Source: Apricaphanius iberus
Taxonomy: Eukaryota > Chordata > Actinopteri > Cyprinodontiformes > Aphaniidae
DNA length: 64,000 bases
Direction: 5' to 3'
Assembly (NCBI GenBank): GCA_028564705.1
Contig: JAPXFQ010000792.1
Span: forward strand, 405,915 to 469,914
In this document: in pieces, positions 1 through 10,605 of the stretch
How positions within the stretch are numbered: position 1 is the first letter of the stretch
Layout: each line of letters opens with the position of its first letter
Notes under the pieces: generated by a model
What the model saw: the letters and a program-made list of their open reading frames with translations, nothing else
Told to the model about the DNA's origin: nothing
Database searches by the model: none
Translations under genes and position numbers: made by a program

Positions 1-2508
1 CAGATCCAGTAATAAAAATTAAGAATTACACATTCACTACACACAAGCATGGATTAATAAACACAATACTAATGTTTCTGTTAAGCTCCTGGTAAAAGCT
101 AACTAATGACAATAACCTCAGCTCAAGATATGTCCCCACACCTATGTGTGTGTGAGAGCATGAAGGTCTGAATAAGGTTTCCCCATGCAAGTTATTGATA
201 ACTGGTGTAAGGAACCATCAATCCGTCCTACAGGAATTGACACAGACATGGATGCAGGAGATGCATGCATCCAGAGTCCCACAGAGCACAGGAGCCGCAG
301 GCGGACCAGCGCAGGGCCGATCACCCGCCGCCGCCACCGGGCAGGAGGCACCTGCAGCGGATCAATGGACAATACACGCCGCCGCCACCCCGGACCAATA
401 CCCACCGCCAACAACCCGGCCCCTCCAAACACCCACACGCCAGGGAGCCACAGTAAAGCCACAGCGGATGTACGCCCTCCCCGGGCCGCGCCCAGCCAGC
501 ACCTGGACATCCAGATCTACCAGCTCCCGGGTCCAGATCCCGCCCCATGCAGAGCGCCAAGATCCAGGGCCCAGCCAATACCGGACAGCCCCCCCCAGAT
601 GAACCGACCAGGCAGTAGAACTCAGGGAACTGGCAGGAGCTTGGGCGCTGGGCACGGTCCCCACCGATCCACCGGACGGCACCAACCTACTTACAACCCC
701 GGCATCCCCATAAGAGGTGCACCAGTCAATCCAAGGAGGATGCCGCCCGACACACCGGCCCACCCAGGACCACCTAGGCATGCACCAGGACCGAGCCGGG
801 CCGCAACCTTGACCCCCGGCCCCAGGCATCGAGAGCCATCATCGACCAGCGGGCAGGACCATCCATCACCGACGGGGAGTGACGGAGGGGAAGAAGATGC
901 ACCAGGCCAGAGGGCAGCCAAACACCCAACCTGACAAGTACACATAGACAGACAGAGACACTCATACGTATCCTCCCTTTCATGCGCACACATTCTTACA
1001 TATACAGGACACATGAAAAAAGGACGCTGTACACTCATTCATACACTCCATACATACTCTATACTCCCAGGCCCAGGGACAGACGCCCCGATAGAGCACC
1101 CTGCCCCTGCACCCGGGAGACGGACCCCTTGCCCACCAGGACGGGGACAAGCAGACCGCCAAGGCCCCTACCCCGGCAAGAGTAGCCCACTAGCCTAGGT
1201 CCCCGACCAGACGACCTGATAATCTACCCGGGCTCCAACCCCTGATGGCCCAACGAACAGGGGTGTGGAAAGACCCCCAGCCTCTCTCCCCCTGCTCAAT
1301 TGTAGTGTTGTTGCGTGTTGTTCTAATGTTCACTTAAAACAGAGGGGGGACATGGGAATACTGCCAGGTGCCCCCATCTCCCTCCCCGGGCCCTCAGTGT
1401 CTAGATGCATTTAAACAGTGGGTACCGGCACCACAGGCGAGGCCTCGTATAAGTATAAATCCCTCCCAACATTCAAACTGCTAACAAAACACGGGACACT
1501 AGACACCCAGGCTGAGTTTAGGCCCCCCTCCCCCCGAGCCATGTCCACTGCCAATTTGACTGGTCAGGCCCAGAGATGCCGGCCACCCGCCGCGGCCACC
1601 CGCTGACACCCCGACACACAGGCGCGGCAAGGGGCCATCGGGGAGCCAGCGACAAGAACCAGTCCAGGGAGATGGAAAAGGCAGCAGCGCCCACCGACCA
1701 CCGGCCGACCACAGCCCCCCCCCCAGCTGGCACCGGCGACAGCGGCCCCCCCACCGGTCAAGCCCCGGCCAGGGCCACAGGCACGCCAACCCAGAGCCCC
1801 GAGCCCCAGGCCCAGCCCAGACCACCCCCCAGAGCAGCACAGCACCAGGCCAGTAACCAGTGTCCGCCAGCACGACCCCCCTAAGGCGCCGCATGCAGCC
1901 ACTAGGAGTCACCACACAAAGCCCCCAAAGTCCCACCCCAGGCGAGATTCACGGCACCTACCGCCCCAACCGCAAGCGGACCCAACCCCGAGTGCCCCTA
2001 GCAGTCACCACCAACCCTTAAACTCCACATCGGCAATCGTGTCCCACAGAACAAAATCAAGGGCCCGACCCCACTAGGTGATGGAGCTGATCAAGGGAGA
2101 CCAGAAAGATTGATCAGATGTGGAGGCAGAAGCCGTTTCTAGACCAATGTAATCCAGAAGGAGATCTCTATATTGATTAATATTCAGAGTATTTTTATTT
2201 TTCCAGTTCAAGAGGATATTTTTCTTAGCGATGCATAAGGCAATGTGAACTAATTGCATAGACTTTGTATCCATGGTAACTTCATCTAAATTTTCCAGCA
2301 AGCAAACTGTGGGAGAAGGTGTGATATTACATTTCAGACACTTTGATAGGTCTTCACATATCTGATACCAATATTTCTTGACAGGTGGGCAGAACCAAAG
2401 AGCATGAGTATAATTGTCTGGTAGACTGCTTGTACATTGTAAGCAGGTATTAGATGGCGTAAAACCCATCTTGAACATCCATTGGCCTGTATAATGCACT
2501 CTACAAAA

Positions 2509-2835
2509 TACGGGGCGACTGTGGCTCAGGAGTTGGGTGTTTGCCTTGTAATCGGAAGGTTGCCGGTTCAAGCCCCGGCTCTGATGGTCTCAGTCATTGT
2601 GTCCGTGGGCAAGACACTTCACCCGTTGCCTACTGGTGGTGGTCAGAGGGCCCGGTGGTGCCATTGTCCGGCAGCCTCGCCTCTATCAGGGCAGCTGTGG
2701 CTACAATGTAGCCTGCCATCATCAGTGTGTGAATGTGTGTTTGAATTGGTGGATGACTGAATGTAGTGTAAAGCGCTTTGGGGTTTGTAGGGACTGAGTA
2801 AAGCGCTATACAAATGCAGGCCATTTACCATATGA
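2509..2835 (+). mobile_element. tRNA-derived SINE with L2-like tail (SINE 1)
   Basis: The head looks like a tRNA: an A-box-like GTGGCTCAGGAGTTGG and, 30 bases on, a B-box GGTTCAAGCCC. The body contains a conserved-looking stretch on counting and charge terms typical of fish SINEs. The 3' end reads AAAGCGCTATACAAATGC followed by CCATTTACCAT, a tail of the L2-LINE kind. It splits the LINE A ORF2: the LINE resumes at 2836 with sequence that is contiguous in copy C. I could not define a clean target duplication. Pieces of open reading frame across it are chance. Confidence 0.8.
2522..2575 (+). promoter_or_regulatory. RNA polymerase III A and B boxes of SINE 1
   Basis: A-box-like TGGCTCAGGAGTTGG begins at 2522 and the B-box GGTTCAAGCCC lies at 2565-2575. 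The spacing is that of a tRNA gene internal promoter, which supports the tRNA origin of the element. Confidence 0.6.
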
Positions 2836-3791
2836 AGGATTTTATATTGTATTAATCATAGATTAGGATTTTTAAGAAATTTAAAGGTTCTTAAGGAAAT
2901 CTGAGACCAGAGGTTTCGGTCAAATGAGATGGACAAGTCCATCTCCCATTTTAAAATAGGAAGGGCTATTGATTCATCTATTCTATTTAATGTTTTGTAA
3001 ATTTTAGAGAGCAGTTTGGGAGGGTTAAGATTAAGAAAGTCTAAAACTTTTCCTGGAATTTGTAAATCAACTGCATTGAGCCTAAATTTATTTTTTATAA
3101 TTGATTTAATTTGTTGATATTCTAAGAATTTATTCTTGTTAATTCCGTATTGTGTAACCAATGTATTAAATGGGATAAAGTCTAGTCCATCAAACATATA
3201 CTCCAGGTATTCAATTCCTTTACAACTCCAGTTTGGAAAGTTGATCATGCATTTTTTTTGTAAGATATCCGGGTTGTTCCAGATGGGTGTACGCCTGCAT
3301 GGGACTAGTAAGGTCTCTGTCATTTTAAGAAATTCCCACCAAGCTGTCAGACAGGAGCTGATACTAATACTTTTAAAACATTCATTTTGTTTTAAATTTG
3401 AGCTAATAAATGGTAGATCTGAGAGTTTTATCTTATTGCATAGTGTCTGTTCAACATCTACCCAGCACTCATCGATATAACTGTGTTTTACCCATCTTGA
3501 TGTGTATTGGAGCCTGTTGGCTAAGAAATAATGACGAAAGTTTGGTAGGTCTAGACCTCCGTTATCTTTGGACTTCTGCAGTGTTTTTAAGCTGATACGT
3601 GGGGGTTTATCTTTCCAAAGAAATTTAGAGACAGAAGAGTCCAGAGATCTAAACCAATCAGGTGATGGTTTGCTTGAGATCATTTAGAATAAATAATTGA
3701 TTCTAGGCAAAACCATCATTTTTATTGTAGCTACCCTTCCAATAAGTGATATTGGAAGGGATTTCCATCTTGCTAGATCATCTTCCACTTT

Positions 3792-4108
3792 TGGTGGGAC
3801 TCAATCAACATCTAATACAGATCCAGGAATTCTGCATTTACTGGATCACTTACCTCTCCCTCCAAGTCCGGCGTTCGTCCTCGGCAGTTAATCAAAACAC
3901 ATTTTCTCTTTACTCAACAAACAGTTCCAACAGTCTTGATTTCCATACTCACCTCCTGCCTTAACTTCCAGTGTCGCCACCTGTTGAGTTCCATGCCAGC
4001 CTGGTTCCCGTGACTTCCCTGATGACAAAAGAAAATAAACTTTTAGGAAACTGTGAACTTGAGTCTGAGTGTTTCTTTGCCTGCTTATGAGTCAACGTTT
4101 AATCATGA
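3792..4108. other. unassigned sequence between LINE copies A and B
   Basis: About 320 bases that match neither LINE copy. It has no open reading frame of note and no terminal repeats I can see. It may be the original target or a fragment of an older repeat. Confidence 0.4.
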
Positions 4109-4933
4109 AACTTACAAAAAAAATGTATGATCAATTTTCCAAAGTGGAGTTGGAAAGGAATTGAATAACTGGAACACATAGTTGACGGAACAGACTTTAT
4201 CCCATTCCATACTCTGGTTACACAACAGGGGATTAAGAAGAATACATTTTTAGAAAATAAAAATTAAATATTAAATTATAAAAGATACATTTAGGCTCAA
4301 TATGGTTGAAAATTCCAGTAAAAGTTTTAGACTTTCTTAATCTTAACTCCCCCAAACTGCTATCTAAAATATGTAAAACATTAAATACATTGGATGAATC
4401 AATAGCCCTTCCTATTTCAAAGTGGGAGATGGACTTGTCCATCTCATTGGACCAAAACCTCTGGTCTCAGATTATTTTAAGAACCTTTAAATTTCTTAAA
4501 ATTCCTAATCTACGAATAATACAATATCAAATTCTTCATAGAGTACATTATACAGGCCAATGGATGTTCAAGATGGGTTTCACATCGTCTTATACCTGTT
4601 TACAATGTACAAGCAATATACCAGACAATTATATTCATGCTCTATGGTTTTGCCCACCTGTTAAGAAATTTTGGCACCAGATTTATGAAGACGTATTTAA
4701 GTGTCTGAAATGTAATATCACACCTTCTCTCCCAGTTTGCTTGCTGGAAAATTTAGATGAAGTTACTATAGATAAAAAGTCGATGCAATTAGTTCACATT
4801 TCCTTAGGTATCGCTAAGAAAAATATCCTATCAGTATAGAGATTTCCTTCTGGATTACATTGGTCTAGAAACGGCTTCCGTCTCCACCTCTGATCAATCC
4901 TTCTGGTCTCTTTTAATCAGCTCCATCGCCTAG
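4109..4933 (+). pseudogene. L1-like ORF2 C-terminal fragment (copy B)
   Basis: This is the last roughly 275 codons of the LINE ORF2. An open stretch from 4306 to 4839 carries the CLQC...H...C cluster and the CPPVKKFW motif. The frame is broken upstream near 4250 and again near 4835, where about 45 bases present in copy C are missing. No endonuclease or RT domain is left. It is a dead 5'-truncated copy. Confidence 0.85.
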
Positions 4934-6085
4934 TGGGGGCGGGGCCCTCGATTTTCCTCTCTGAGACGCGGTCGCTGATGTGGAGGTTTACGGTCGGGGA
5001 CGTCTACAGGGGGTCCTTGGTGGTGGGTCCGCTTGCGATTGGTTCGCTAGGTGCCATGACCCTCACTATGGGTGGGACTTAGGGGGCTTTGGGTGGTGAC
5101 TCCTAGTGGCTGCATGCAAACTAAAGTCAACCTGGGTGTCTAGTGTCCTGTGTTTTGACAGTAGTCTGAATGCTGGGATGGATTTAGGTCTCCCCCTGGG
5201 ATGGGGGCGGAGGGATGGCCTTGGCCCCCATGGGGCTTGGTAGTGCCGTGGCCGTTTGCTCCGACTTTGACATGCTGGGGTCCCCCCCCTCGTCGATCGT
5301 GCTGAACGGGGTGCCTATTGGAGTCAGCAGGGAAGCTGGCTCCCTGGGGATGGCATTGTGTCACCCCAGTAATTTCCTCCCCATCCCCAGACGCCTCTGT
5401 CCACCTGCTCCTTCATTATACCATTCTCATAGGGCCTTGGGGCGTGGGAACGTCACTACGGTGAGGGGAGGAGTTTCTGTCTTTACTGCCCGGTGGCGGC
5501 CTGGGTCCCGATTTTTATTGTACAACTTAGTCAATTTCACTTGCAACATTTACATGAGACACACACGTGTAGGGACCTGGCGGTGGATACACCTCAGTGC
5601 TAGAGGCAGAGCCCTTTAAAGAGCCTTGCCTCTGGTGCCGGTGCCCACTGCTTAACTGCATCTAGACACTGAGGGCCCGGGGTGGGAGATGGGGATGACT
5701 GGCAGCATCCCCATGTCCCACCCCTCTGTTCTAAGTACACATTAGAACAACACGCAACACCACTTTCGAGCAGGGGGAGAGAGGCTGGGGCTCTTCCCAC
5801 GCCCCTGTTTGTTTGATCATCAGGGGTTGGAGTCTGGGGGGTATATCAGGCCGTCTGGTTAGGGACCTGGGCTGGTGGGCTACTCTTGCCATGGTGGGCG
5901 CTTTGGCTGTCTGCTTGTCCCCATCCAGATGGGCAGGGGTGTTGTCTCCTGGGTGAAAGGGCAGATTGCCCTATTGGGGGCATCTGTCCCTGAGCCTGGG
6001 AGTATAGTGTATGTATGGGGTGTATGAATGAGTGTACAGGGTTGTTTTTTCAGGTTCCTGTGTAGGTGAGAATGTGTGTGCGTAA
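4934..6085 (+). other. G-rich 3' UTR of LINE copy B, first part
   Basis: Non-coding G-rich sense strand with many GGGG runs, aligning to the region after 60787 in copy C and to the reverse complement of 2073-1000 in copy A. The shared landmarks are CCTGGGTGTCTAGTG, CTAGACACTGAGGGCCC and AACAACACGCAACA. Open reading frames here are composition artefacts. The UTR resumes at 7559. Confidence 0.75.
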
Positions 6086-6411
6086 CTGTGTGTCCAGACC
6101 AAACGCGATAGGTGCGACTCGAGCTTCAGGTATACATGTAAAATCAACGGAGGAGCGTGATGAAGCGCGACTTCGGGTCCCGCGACACTTCAGAAGCAGA
6201 TTTGCGTCGCGCAAAAGCTTTTCTGCCTGATTCGTGTTGACAATTCGCTCTACAGATGCAATGGAAAATTCGTGCTGCTTTTTATGTGGTGCATTTTGTG
6301 CATTGGCGCTCATGGCGTCTATCGCTTGAGTTGAAAAAATCTGAACTCCAGCGTCAAATCGCGTCGCGACAACCAATCAGGGGACAGAGTTTCAGTGATT
6401 CTGTGACTGTA

Positions 6412-6573
6412 ATGGAGTCACAGCCTCAGAAGGACATGGAGGAAATACTGATAAACACCGTGGCTAATCACCCCGAGCTATATGACACAAGCACTTTTCA
6501 ATACAGAGACAGAAATAAAAAAATAAACTATTTAGACAGGAATGCTCTTAAGAGGTTTTTGGGTGGCTCTTAA
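6412..6573 (+). pseudogene. MADF/Myb-like DNA-binding domain fragment of a Harbinger accessory protein
   Basis: The ATG at 6412 opens 53 codons. After a short lead the sequence reads EEILINTVANHPELYDTSTF then an aromatic/basic stretch (YRDRNKK), the start of a MADF domain: helix one with the V-x-x-x-P-x-LYD signature. Autonomous Harbingers encode a transposase plus a second DNA-binding protein with a Myb/SANT or MADF fold, which fits the location between Harbinger termini. The frame stops after the first helix and loop, so only the N-terminal third of the domain is left. An upstream in-frame ATG at 6256 exists but the added residues look non-coding. Confidence 0.6.
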
Positions 6574-6901
6574 AAGAGCCGTTGTTGCTGTAAAAGCACC
6601 TCTCGGCCTAGAAGTCAGCCTTGAAACGGCCTCCTCACCTGGTTTCCTGGTTGCAGCTCCCGAACCACGTCCCATGCTGCTCAAATATTATAAACTTTTA
6701 CAAGCCGCAGACAGATGGACAGCTGCTCAGAAATCTAGTTGGTGTTTCGGCAGGTGAAGATTGGACCTTCACGGCACAAACTGGGCGAGCAGGTCGCGTT
6801 CTCCAGGCGGCAAGGAGCCGGTGTTTATAAGAGGATCGCTGCTGTTTATGGACCCCTCCGCCGTATCTAGACTGTACCAAACCCCCAGTGCAGTCCTAGT
6901 A

Positions 6902-7430
6902 GAGCTGGGACTGCTCCACTCTGTCCACCGCCAGCTGCACTGTAGCCCCAGGCTAGCTCCGCTGAACCCCCTGGCCGAACACGCAGTACTCTGCCAGCTC
7001 GGTCCTCCTCCGCCAGCTGCACTGTAGCCCCAGCTCCGCTGAAGCCCGGGCCGAACATGCTGTCCTCCGCCAGCTCGGTCCTCCACCGCCAGCTGCACTG
7101 TAGCCCCAGGCTAGCTCCGCTGAAGCCCGGGCCGAACACGCTGTTTTCCGTCAGCTCGGTCCTCCACCGCCAGCTGCACTATAGCCCCAGCTCCACTGAA
7201 GCCTGGGCCGAACACGCTGTCCTCCATCAGCTCAGTCCTCCACCGCCAGCTGCACTGTAGTCCCAGCTCCACTGAAGCCCGGGCCGAACACGCTGTCCTC
7301 CGTCAGCTCGGTCCTCCACCGCCAGCTGCACTGTAGTTCCAGCTCCACTGAAGCCCGGGCAGAACACGCTGTCCTCCGTCAGCTCGGTCCATAATCCACC
7401 GCAGATGCACTCTGGCCCCAGCTCCGCTGA
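6902..7430 (+). repeat. 76-bp tandem repeat (minisatellite) in the Harbinger element
   Basis: The word CAGCTCGGTCCT recurs at about 6995, 7071, 7152, 7228, 7304 and 7380, giving steps of 76 or 81 bases. Units also share CCGCCAGCTGCACTGTAG and GCCGAACACGCTGTCCTCC. There are six to seven units, the first degenerate. Long open frames in both strands here arise from the repeat having no stops in some frames. Confidence 0.9.
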
Positions 7431-7558
7431 AGGCCAATTCGCGCGTGAAAATACCATATATGAAGCGCGACCAGTACGCGTTGTACACGCTTCAAGGTGC
7501 GAATGTGCATGCGAACAGCTTTATATTCGCTCCTATCGCGTTCAGTGTGGACACACCG

Positions 7559-8200
7559 TAAGAGGGAGGGTACGTATGATTGTCTCTGTATGTCTATGTC
7601 TACTTGTTAGGCTAGGTCTTTGGCTGCCCTCTGGCCTGGCGCATCTCAGATCCCAAATCCAGTGGGGACTTTTCCCCCTCCGTCACTCCCTGTCAGTGAC
7701 GGATGCCCCTGCCCACAGGTCATAGGTGGCTCTTGATGTCTGGGGTTGGGGGACCGGATGCGGCCCGGCTTGTCCCTGGTGCATGCCTGGCTGGTCCTGG
7801 GTGGTCCGGTGTGTTGGTCTGCTGGTGTTTCAGGCTGATGTACTCCTTGGATTGACTCGGGCACCTCTTATGGGGGTGCTGGGGTTGAGGAGTAGGTTGG
7901 TGCCGTTCGGTGGGTCGGTGGGGACCGCGTCTTAATTCATATTACTAGATCTGTTTTGTTAACGTTGTTCTGTTCTATTGGTTGTTTTTGTTTGTTTTGT
8001 TTTTCCCACTTCTCTGCCATCCAACAGAGGGGGAAGACTGGGCTGTTTTCTTATGTTGTTTGTTTACCTCCCTATCTTGTATCGTCAGTTCACATTTCTA
8101 CCGGTCCTGTTTCTCTTCCTCTTCATCTTCTTTCTTTTTTCCTTCTTATCTCAATTTTGTGTCCATAAATTCAAGAAATGAAACCAATAGTAATCACTTT
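7559..8200 (+). other. 3' UTR of LINE copy B, terminal part
   Basis: Aligns with 62660 to the window end in copy C. It changes from G-rich to pyrimidine-rich at about 7940 and ends near the sequence AAATTCAAGAAATGAAACC around 8180-8200. I see no poly(A) or simple tail with certainty. Confidence 0.6.
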
Positions 8201-8249
8201 TCATACATATATATCAAGGGGGGTTCAGAAGGAGGCTCCAACAGAATAT

Positions 8250-9232
8250 CGGATCTCGGATCCAGGAGGAACAATTCAGTTTTCGTCCTGGCCATGGAAC
8301 ACTGGACCAGCTCTACACCCTCAGCAGGGTCCTGGAGGGTGAAATGGGACTTCGTCCAACCGTCTACATGCCTCCCTTGTTAGGTGCTCCAGGCAAGTTA
8401 TGTAAATATTTACCCGTTTCCCCCCTAAAGACGCATCATAACTAATTGCGCTCTTATCACGTCTCCACCTGGTGAGTACGCGTTGAGCGCACAGTGAGTT
8501 ATCATTCTCATTAGTTTCATCCCTAATGGTTAACCTTCCTGGAGTCTAATTAATAAAATATAACAATCATACACAATACCACAATGTTAAATGGCATTAT
8601 GACACTTTAAAAGCAAAATTCCGACATGTTGCAGTTTTAATTAGTCTAACCATGCAATACGATGTGTGAATGTGTCCCTCGGGCTGTCCTGTGGGGGATA
8701 CTCCAGGAGTATGGGGTACCAGGCCCCTTGATACGGGCTGCTAGGTCCCTGTATGAACAGTGTCAGAGTCTGGTTCGCATTGCCGGCAGTAAGTCGGACT
8801 CGTTTCCAGTGAGAGTTGGACTCCGCCAAGGTTGCCCTTTGTCACCGGTCCTGTTCATAACGTTTATGGACAGGATTTGTAGGCGCAGCCAAGGCGTGGA
8901 GGGGATCCGTTTTGGTGACCTCAGGATCGGGTCTCTGCTTTTCGCAGATGATGTGGTCTTGTTGGCGTCATCTGAACGAGATCTACAGGTCTTGTTGGAG
9001 CGGTTCGCAGCCGAGTGTGAAGTGGCTGGGATCAAGATCAGAACCTCCAAATCCGAGACCATGGTCTTGAGCCGGAAAAGGGTAGAGTGCCTTCTCCGGG
9101 TCGGGGATGAGGTCCTTCCTCAAGTGGAGGAGTTTAGGTATCTGGGAGTCTTGTTCACGAATGAGGGAAAAATGGAGCGGGAGATTGATGGACGGATTGG
9201 TAAGGCGTCTGCAGTTATGCGGGCGCTGTACA
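8250..9232 (+). pseudogene. Rex3/RTE-like LINE reverse transcriptase, first half (copy 1)
   Basis: An RT-type LINE polymerase that copies its RNA at the target. The portion 8250-8383 matches the RT sequence around 26640 in copy 2 (FRPG..TLDQL block). After an insert of about 280 bases it resumes at about 8670 and is open from 8662. It contains GLRQGCPLSPVLF and the catalytic FADDVVLL block (residues 94-101 of the 8662 ORF), followed by VEEFRYLGVLFT and IDGRIGKASAVMRALY. The ORF stops abruptly at 9235 because a large element entered; the missing C-terminus is found at 17163. Confidence 0.85.
8384..8665. other. short AT-rich insert inside the Rex3-like RT
   Basis: This replaces a stretch that copy 2 carries between its FRPG block and its YGVP block. 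It is AT-rich, has no coding frame and no obvious terminal repeats. It could be a small non-autonomous element or a filler at a deletion. Confidence 0.45.
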
Positions 9233-9829
9233 CCTAGGGCACTCACGTCCACTTGGCATAGGCTCAATGTTAAAAATTAGGGACGGTGGGCCACATTTAC
9301 AAAAAATCCCCCCGGACGCGCAGTGGGTCCCCGGGGCCCGGGTCCCCCCTCGTAAATTAGGTGGGCCCCCTCTCCACCTTCATGATTTTTCCTGGCCCCC
9401 TGGGTCACACGGTGTCCGCGCTGCGATTTTTCAAAGTTCAATACAATCCTATGCCAAAAGGACGTCGGCGCGAAACGGCCACCAAGTGGAGCTAATTTGT
9501 TCGTCCGGGGCTCAAACATGTCCCAAACGGATGCGTCCTTTGTGGACATTTTTCGGCCCCCGCTCATGGGGTTGCATGGGGATGCGAACCTTTATGGGCC
9601 GGGGCCGGAACGTGTCCCAAACGGACGTGTCCATTCGGCACATATTCCGACCCTGGCTCATAGGCCTTTATGGGGAGGGGACCGAAACTGTCCCAAACGG
9701 ACACCAACGGGCCTTCTTCCTGGCGTCCTTTTGGCCCATTTTCCAGCCCCAGCTCATAGGCCTTTAAGGACTTGATGGGGAGGGGACCGAAACTGTCCCA
9801 AACGGACGCGATGGTCCTTCTCTAGCCCC

Positions 9830-10560
9830 CGACACTACTTTTCGTCCCCTCCTCATAGGATTGCATTGTGGAAGCCTGGGGGCAAAGGGAGGAGGCCTTA
9901 CCCTGGATATGGGCCCCGATCCTGGGATAAAAACCCACCGTCAGGATCCCTGGATGTCTGTCCCATGACCAAAGTACCTAAGCCTCCCCATGGACCTTTG
10001 ACACCCTACTTTTCGTCCCCTCCTCATAGGATTGCATTATGAAAAGCTGGGGGCAAAGGGACGAGTCCTTACCCGGGCTGCACGCCCCCATCCTGGGCTT
10101 AAAATCCATCGTCAGGGTCTCTGGATGTCTGTCCTAGTGCCCAAGAACCACAGTGTCCCCATGGACATTTGACACCCTACTTTCCGTTCCGCCTTTCCGC
10201 CTCATAGGCTCCCATTGTAGAAAGCTGGGGGCAAAGGGACAAGGCCTTACCCGAGCACCAGGCCCTCATCCTGGGCTAAAAATCCTGGATGGCTCGTGCC
10301 TCTGGTAAGGCGGCTCGTGTCTCTGGTAAGGCAGCTCGTGCCTCTGGTAAGGCAGGATTTTTCCCTAAGTGTTTTACCGTCCCCGCCTCATAGGATTGCA
10401 TTATGGAAAGCTTAGGGCAAATGGACATCACTTTTCCCAGTCAGCAGGCCCCAATCCTGGGCTAAAAACCCTAGATGGCTCGAGCCTCTGGTAAGGCAGG
10501 ATTTTTCACTAAGTGTTTTTTCCGTCCCCGCCTCATAGGATTGCAGTATGGAAAGCTTAG
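9830..10560. repeat. tandem units of about 140-190 bp in the palindromic element
   Basis: The word CGTCCCC followed by CTCATAGGATTGCATT or a close variant recurs at about 9841, 10013, 10185, 10380 and 10525. Between them each unit has AAGCTGGGGGCAAAGGGAC, a purine-rich stretch, and CATCCTGGGCTAAAAA. A smaller triplicate, GGCTCGTGCCTCTGGTAAGGC, lies at 10290-10350. Confidence 0.8.
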
Positions 10561-10605
10561 GGCAAATGGACATGGTGACACTTAGGTTTTTTTCAGCACT
10601 GGGCT

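Larger units (their letters stand above)
2074..3683 (-). pseudogene. L1-like ORF2 C-terminal fragment (copy A)
   Basis: This is the post-RT C-terminal portion of a LINE ORF2 protein, homologous to the last third of the long ORF at 57454-60786. The reading frame is open from 3683 to 2856, is broken by the SINE, and resumes about 2508 to 2074. The tail shows a zinc-knuckle-like cluster (CLQC, then H and C before PPVKKYW), a common LINE C-terminal nucleic-acid-binding module. Endonuclease and RT catalytic motifs are absent, so it cannot act by itself. Similarity to copies B and C is high enough to align by eye, suggesting a recently amplified family. Confidence 0.85.
1..3791 (-). mobile_element. 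L1-like LINE copy A, 3' part
   Basis: On the minus strand this runs from the ORF2 C-terminal half (3791 down to 2074) into a C-rich stretch (2073 to 1) that is the LINE 3' UTR seen from the opposite strand. The same junction between ORF2 stop and G-rich UTR occurs at about 4933 and 60786, so the UTR belongs to the LINE and is not a separate repeat. The copy is 5' truncated at about 3791, as is usual for target-primed insertion. Compared with copy C the UTR has an internal deletion near 1450-1560. A SINE sits at 2509-2835. Positions 1-180 match copy C near 63720-63890. The 3' end lies outside the window. Confidence 0.85.
6086..7558 (+). mobile_element. non-autonomous PIF/Harbinger element with TAA target duplication
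   Basis: The termini are inverted: left CTGTGTGTCCAGACC and, reading inward from the right, CGGTGTGTCCACACT, both followed by an identical AACGCGATAGG. TAA flanks both ends (6083-6085 and 7559-7561), the 3-bp duplication known for PIF/Harbinger. Removing the element rejoins LINE 3' UTR sequence that is contiguous in copy C (GAGAGGGAGGGTACGTATGA after the site). Inside are a MADF-like coding piece (6412-6573) and a 76-bp tandem array, but no transposase. It probably moved with help from an autonomous relative. Confidence 0.85.
4109..8200 (+). mobile_element. L1-like LINE copy B, 5' truncated
   Basis: The plus strand begins at a point equivalent to about 59925 in copy C, runs through the ORF2 end (stop near 4933), and continues in a G-rich 3' UTR to about 8200. 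The UTR ends with pyrimidine-rich sequence (many TTTTC/TCTTCC runs) and a motif, CTCTGCCATCC, shared with 63940 in copy C. A Harbinger element interrupts it at 6086-7558; without it the UTR is contiguous with copy C near 62650. With copy A it forms an inverted pair of 3' ends. Confidence 0.85.

Noticed and set aside
185..1936. ORFs of 249, 155 and 145 codons near the left end
   Set aside because: Same LINE 3' UTR in reverse; low stop frequency due to GC content.
2515..2590. tRNA gene
   Set aside because: A and B boxes are present but acceptor and other stems do not close; it is the head of a SINE.
6769..7457. Repetitive ORFs in both strands, possible repeat protein
   Set aside because: Produced by a 76-bp tandem array whose period is not a multiple of three; no start, no upstream gene.
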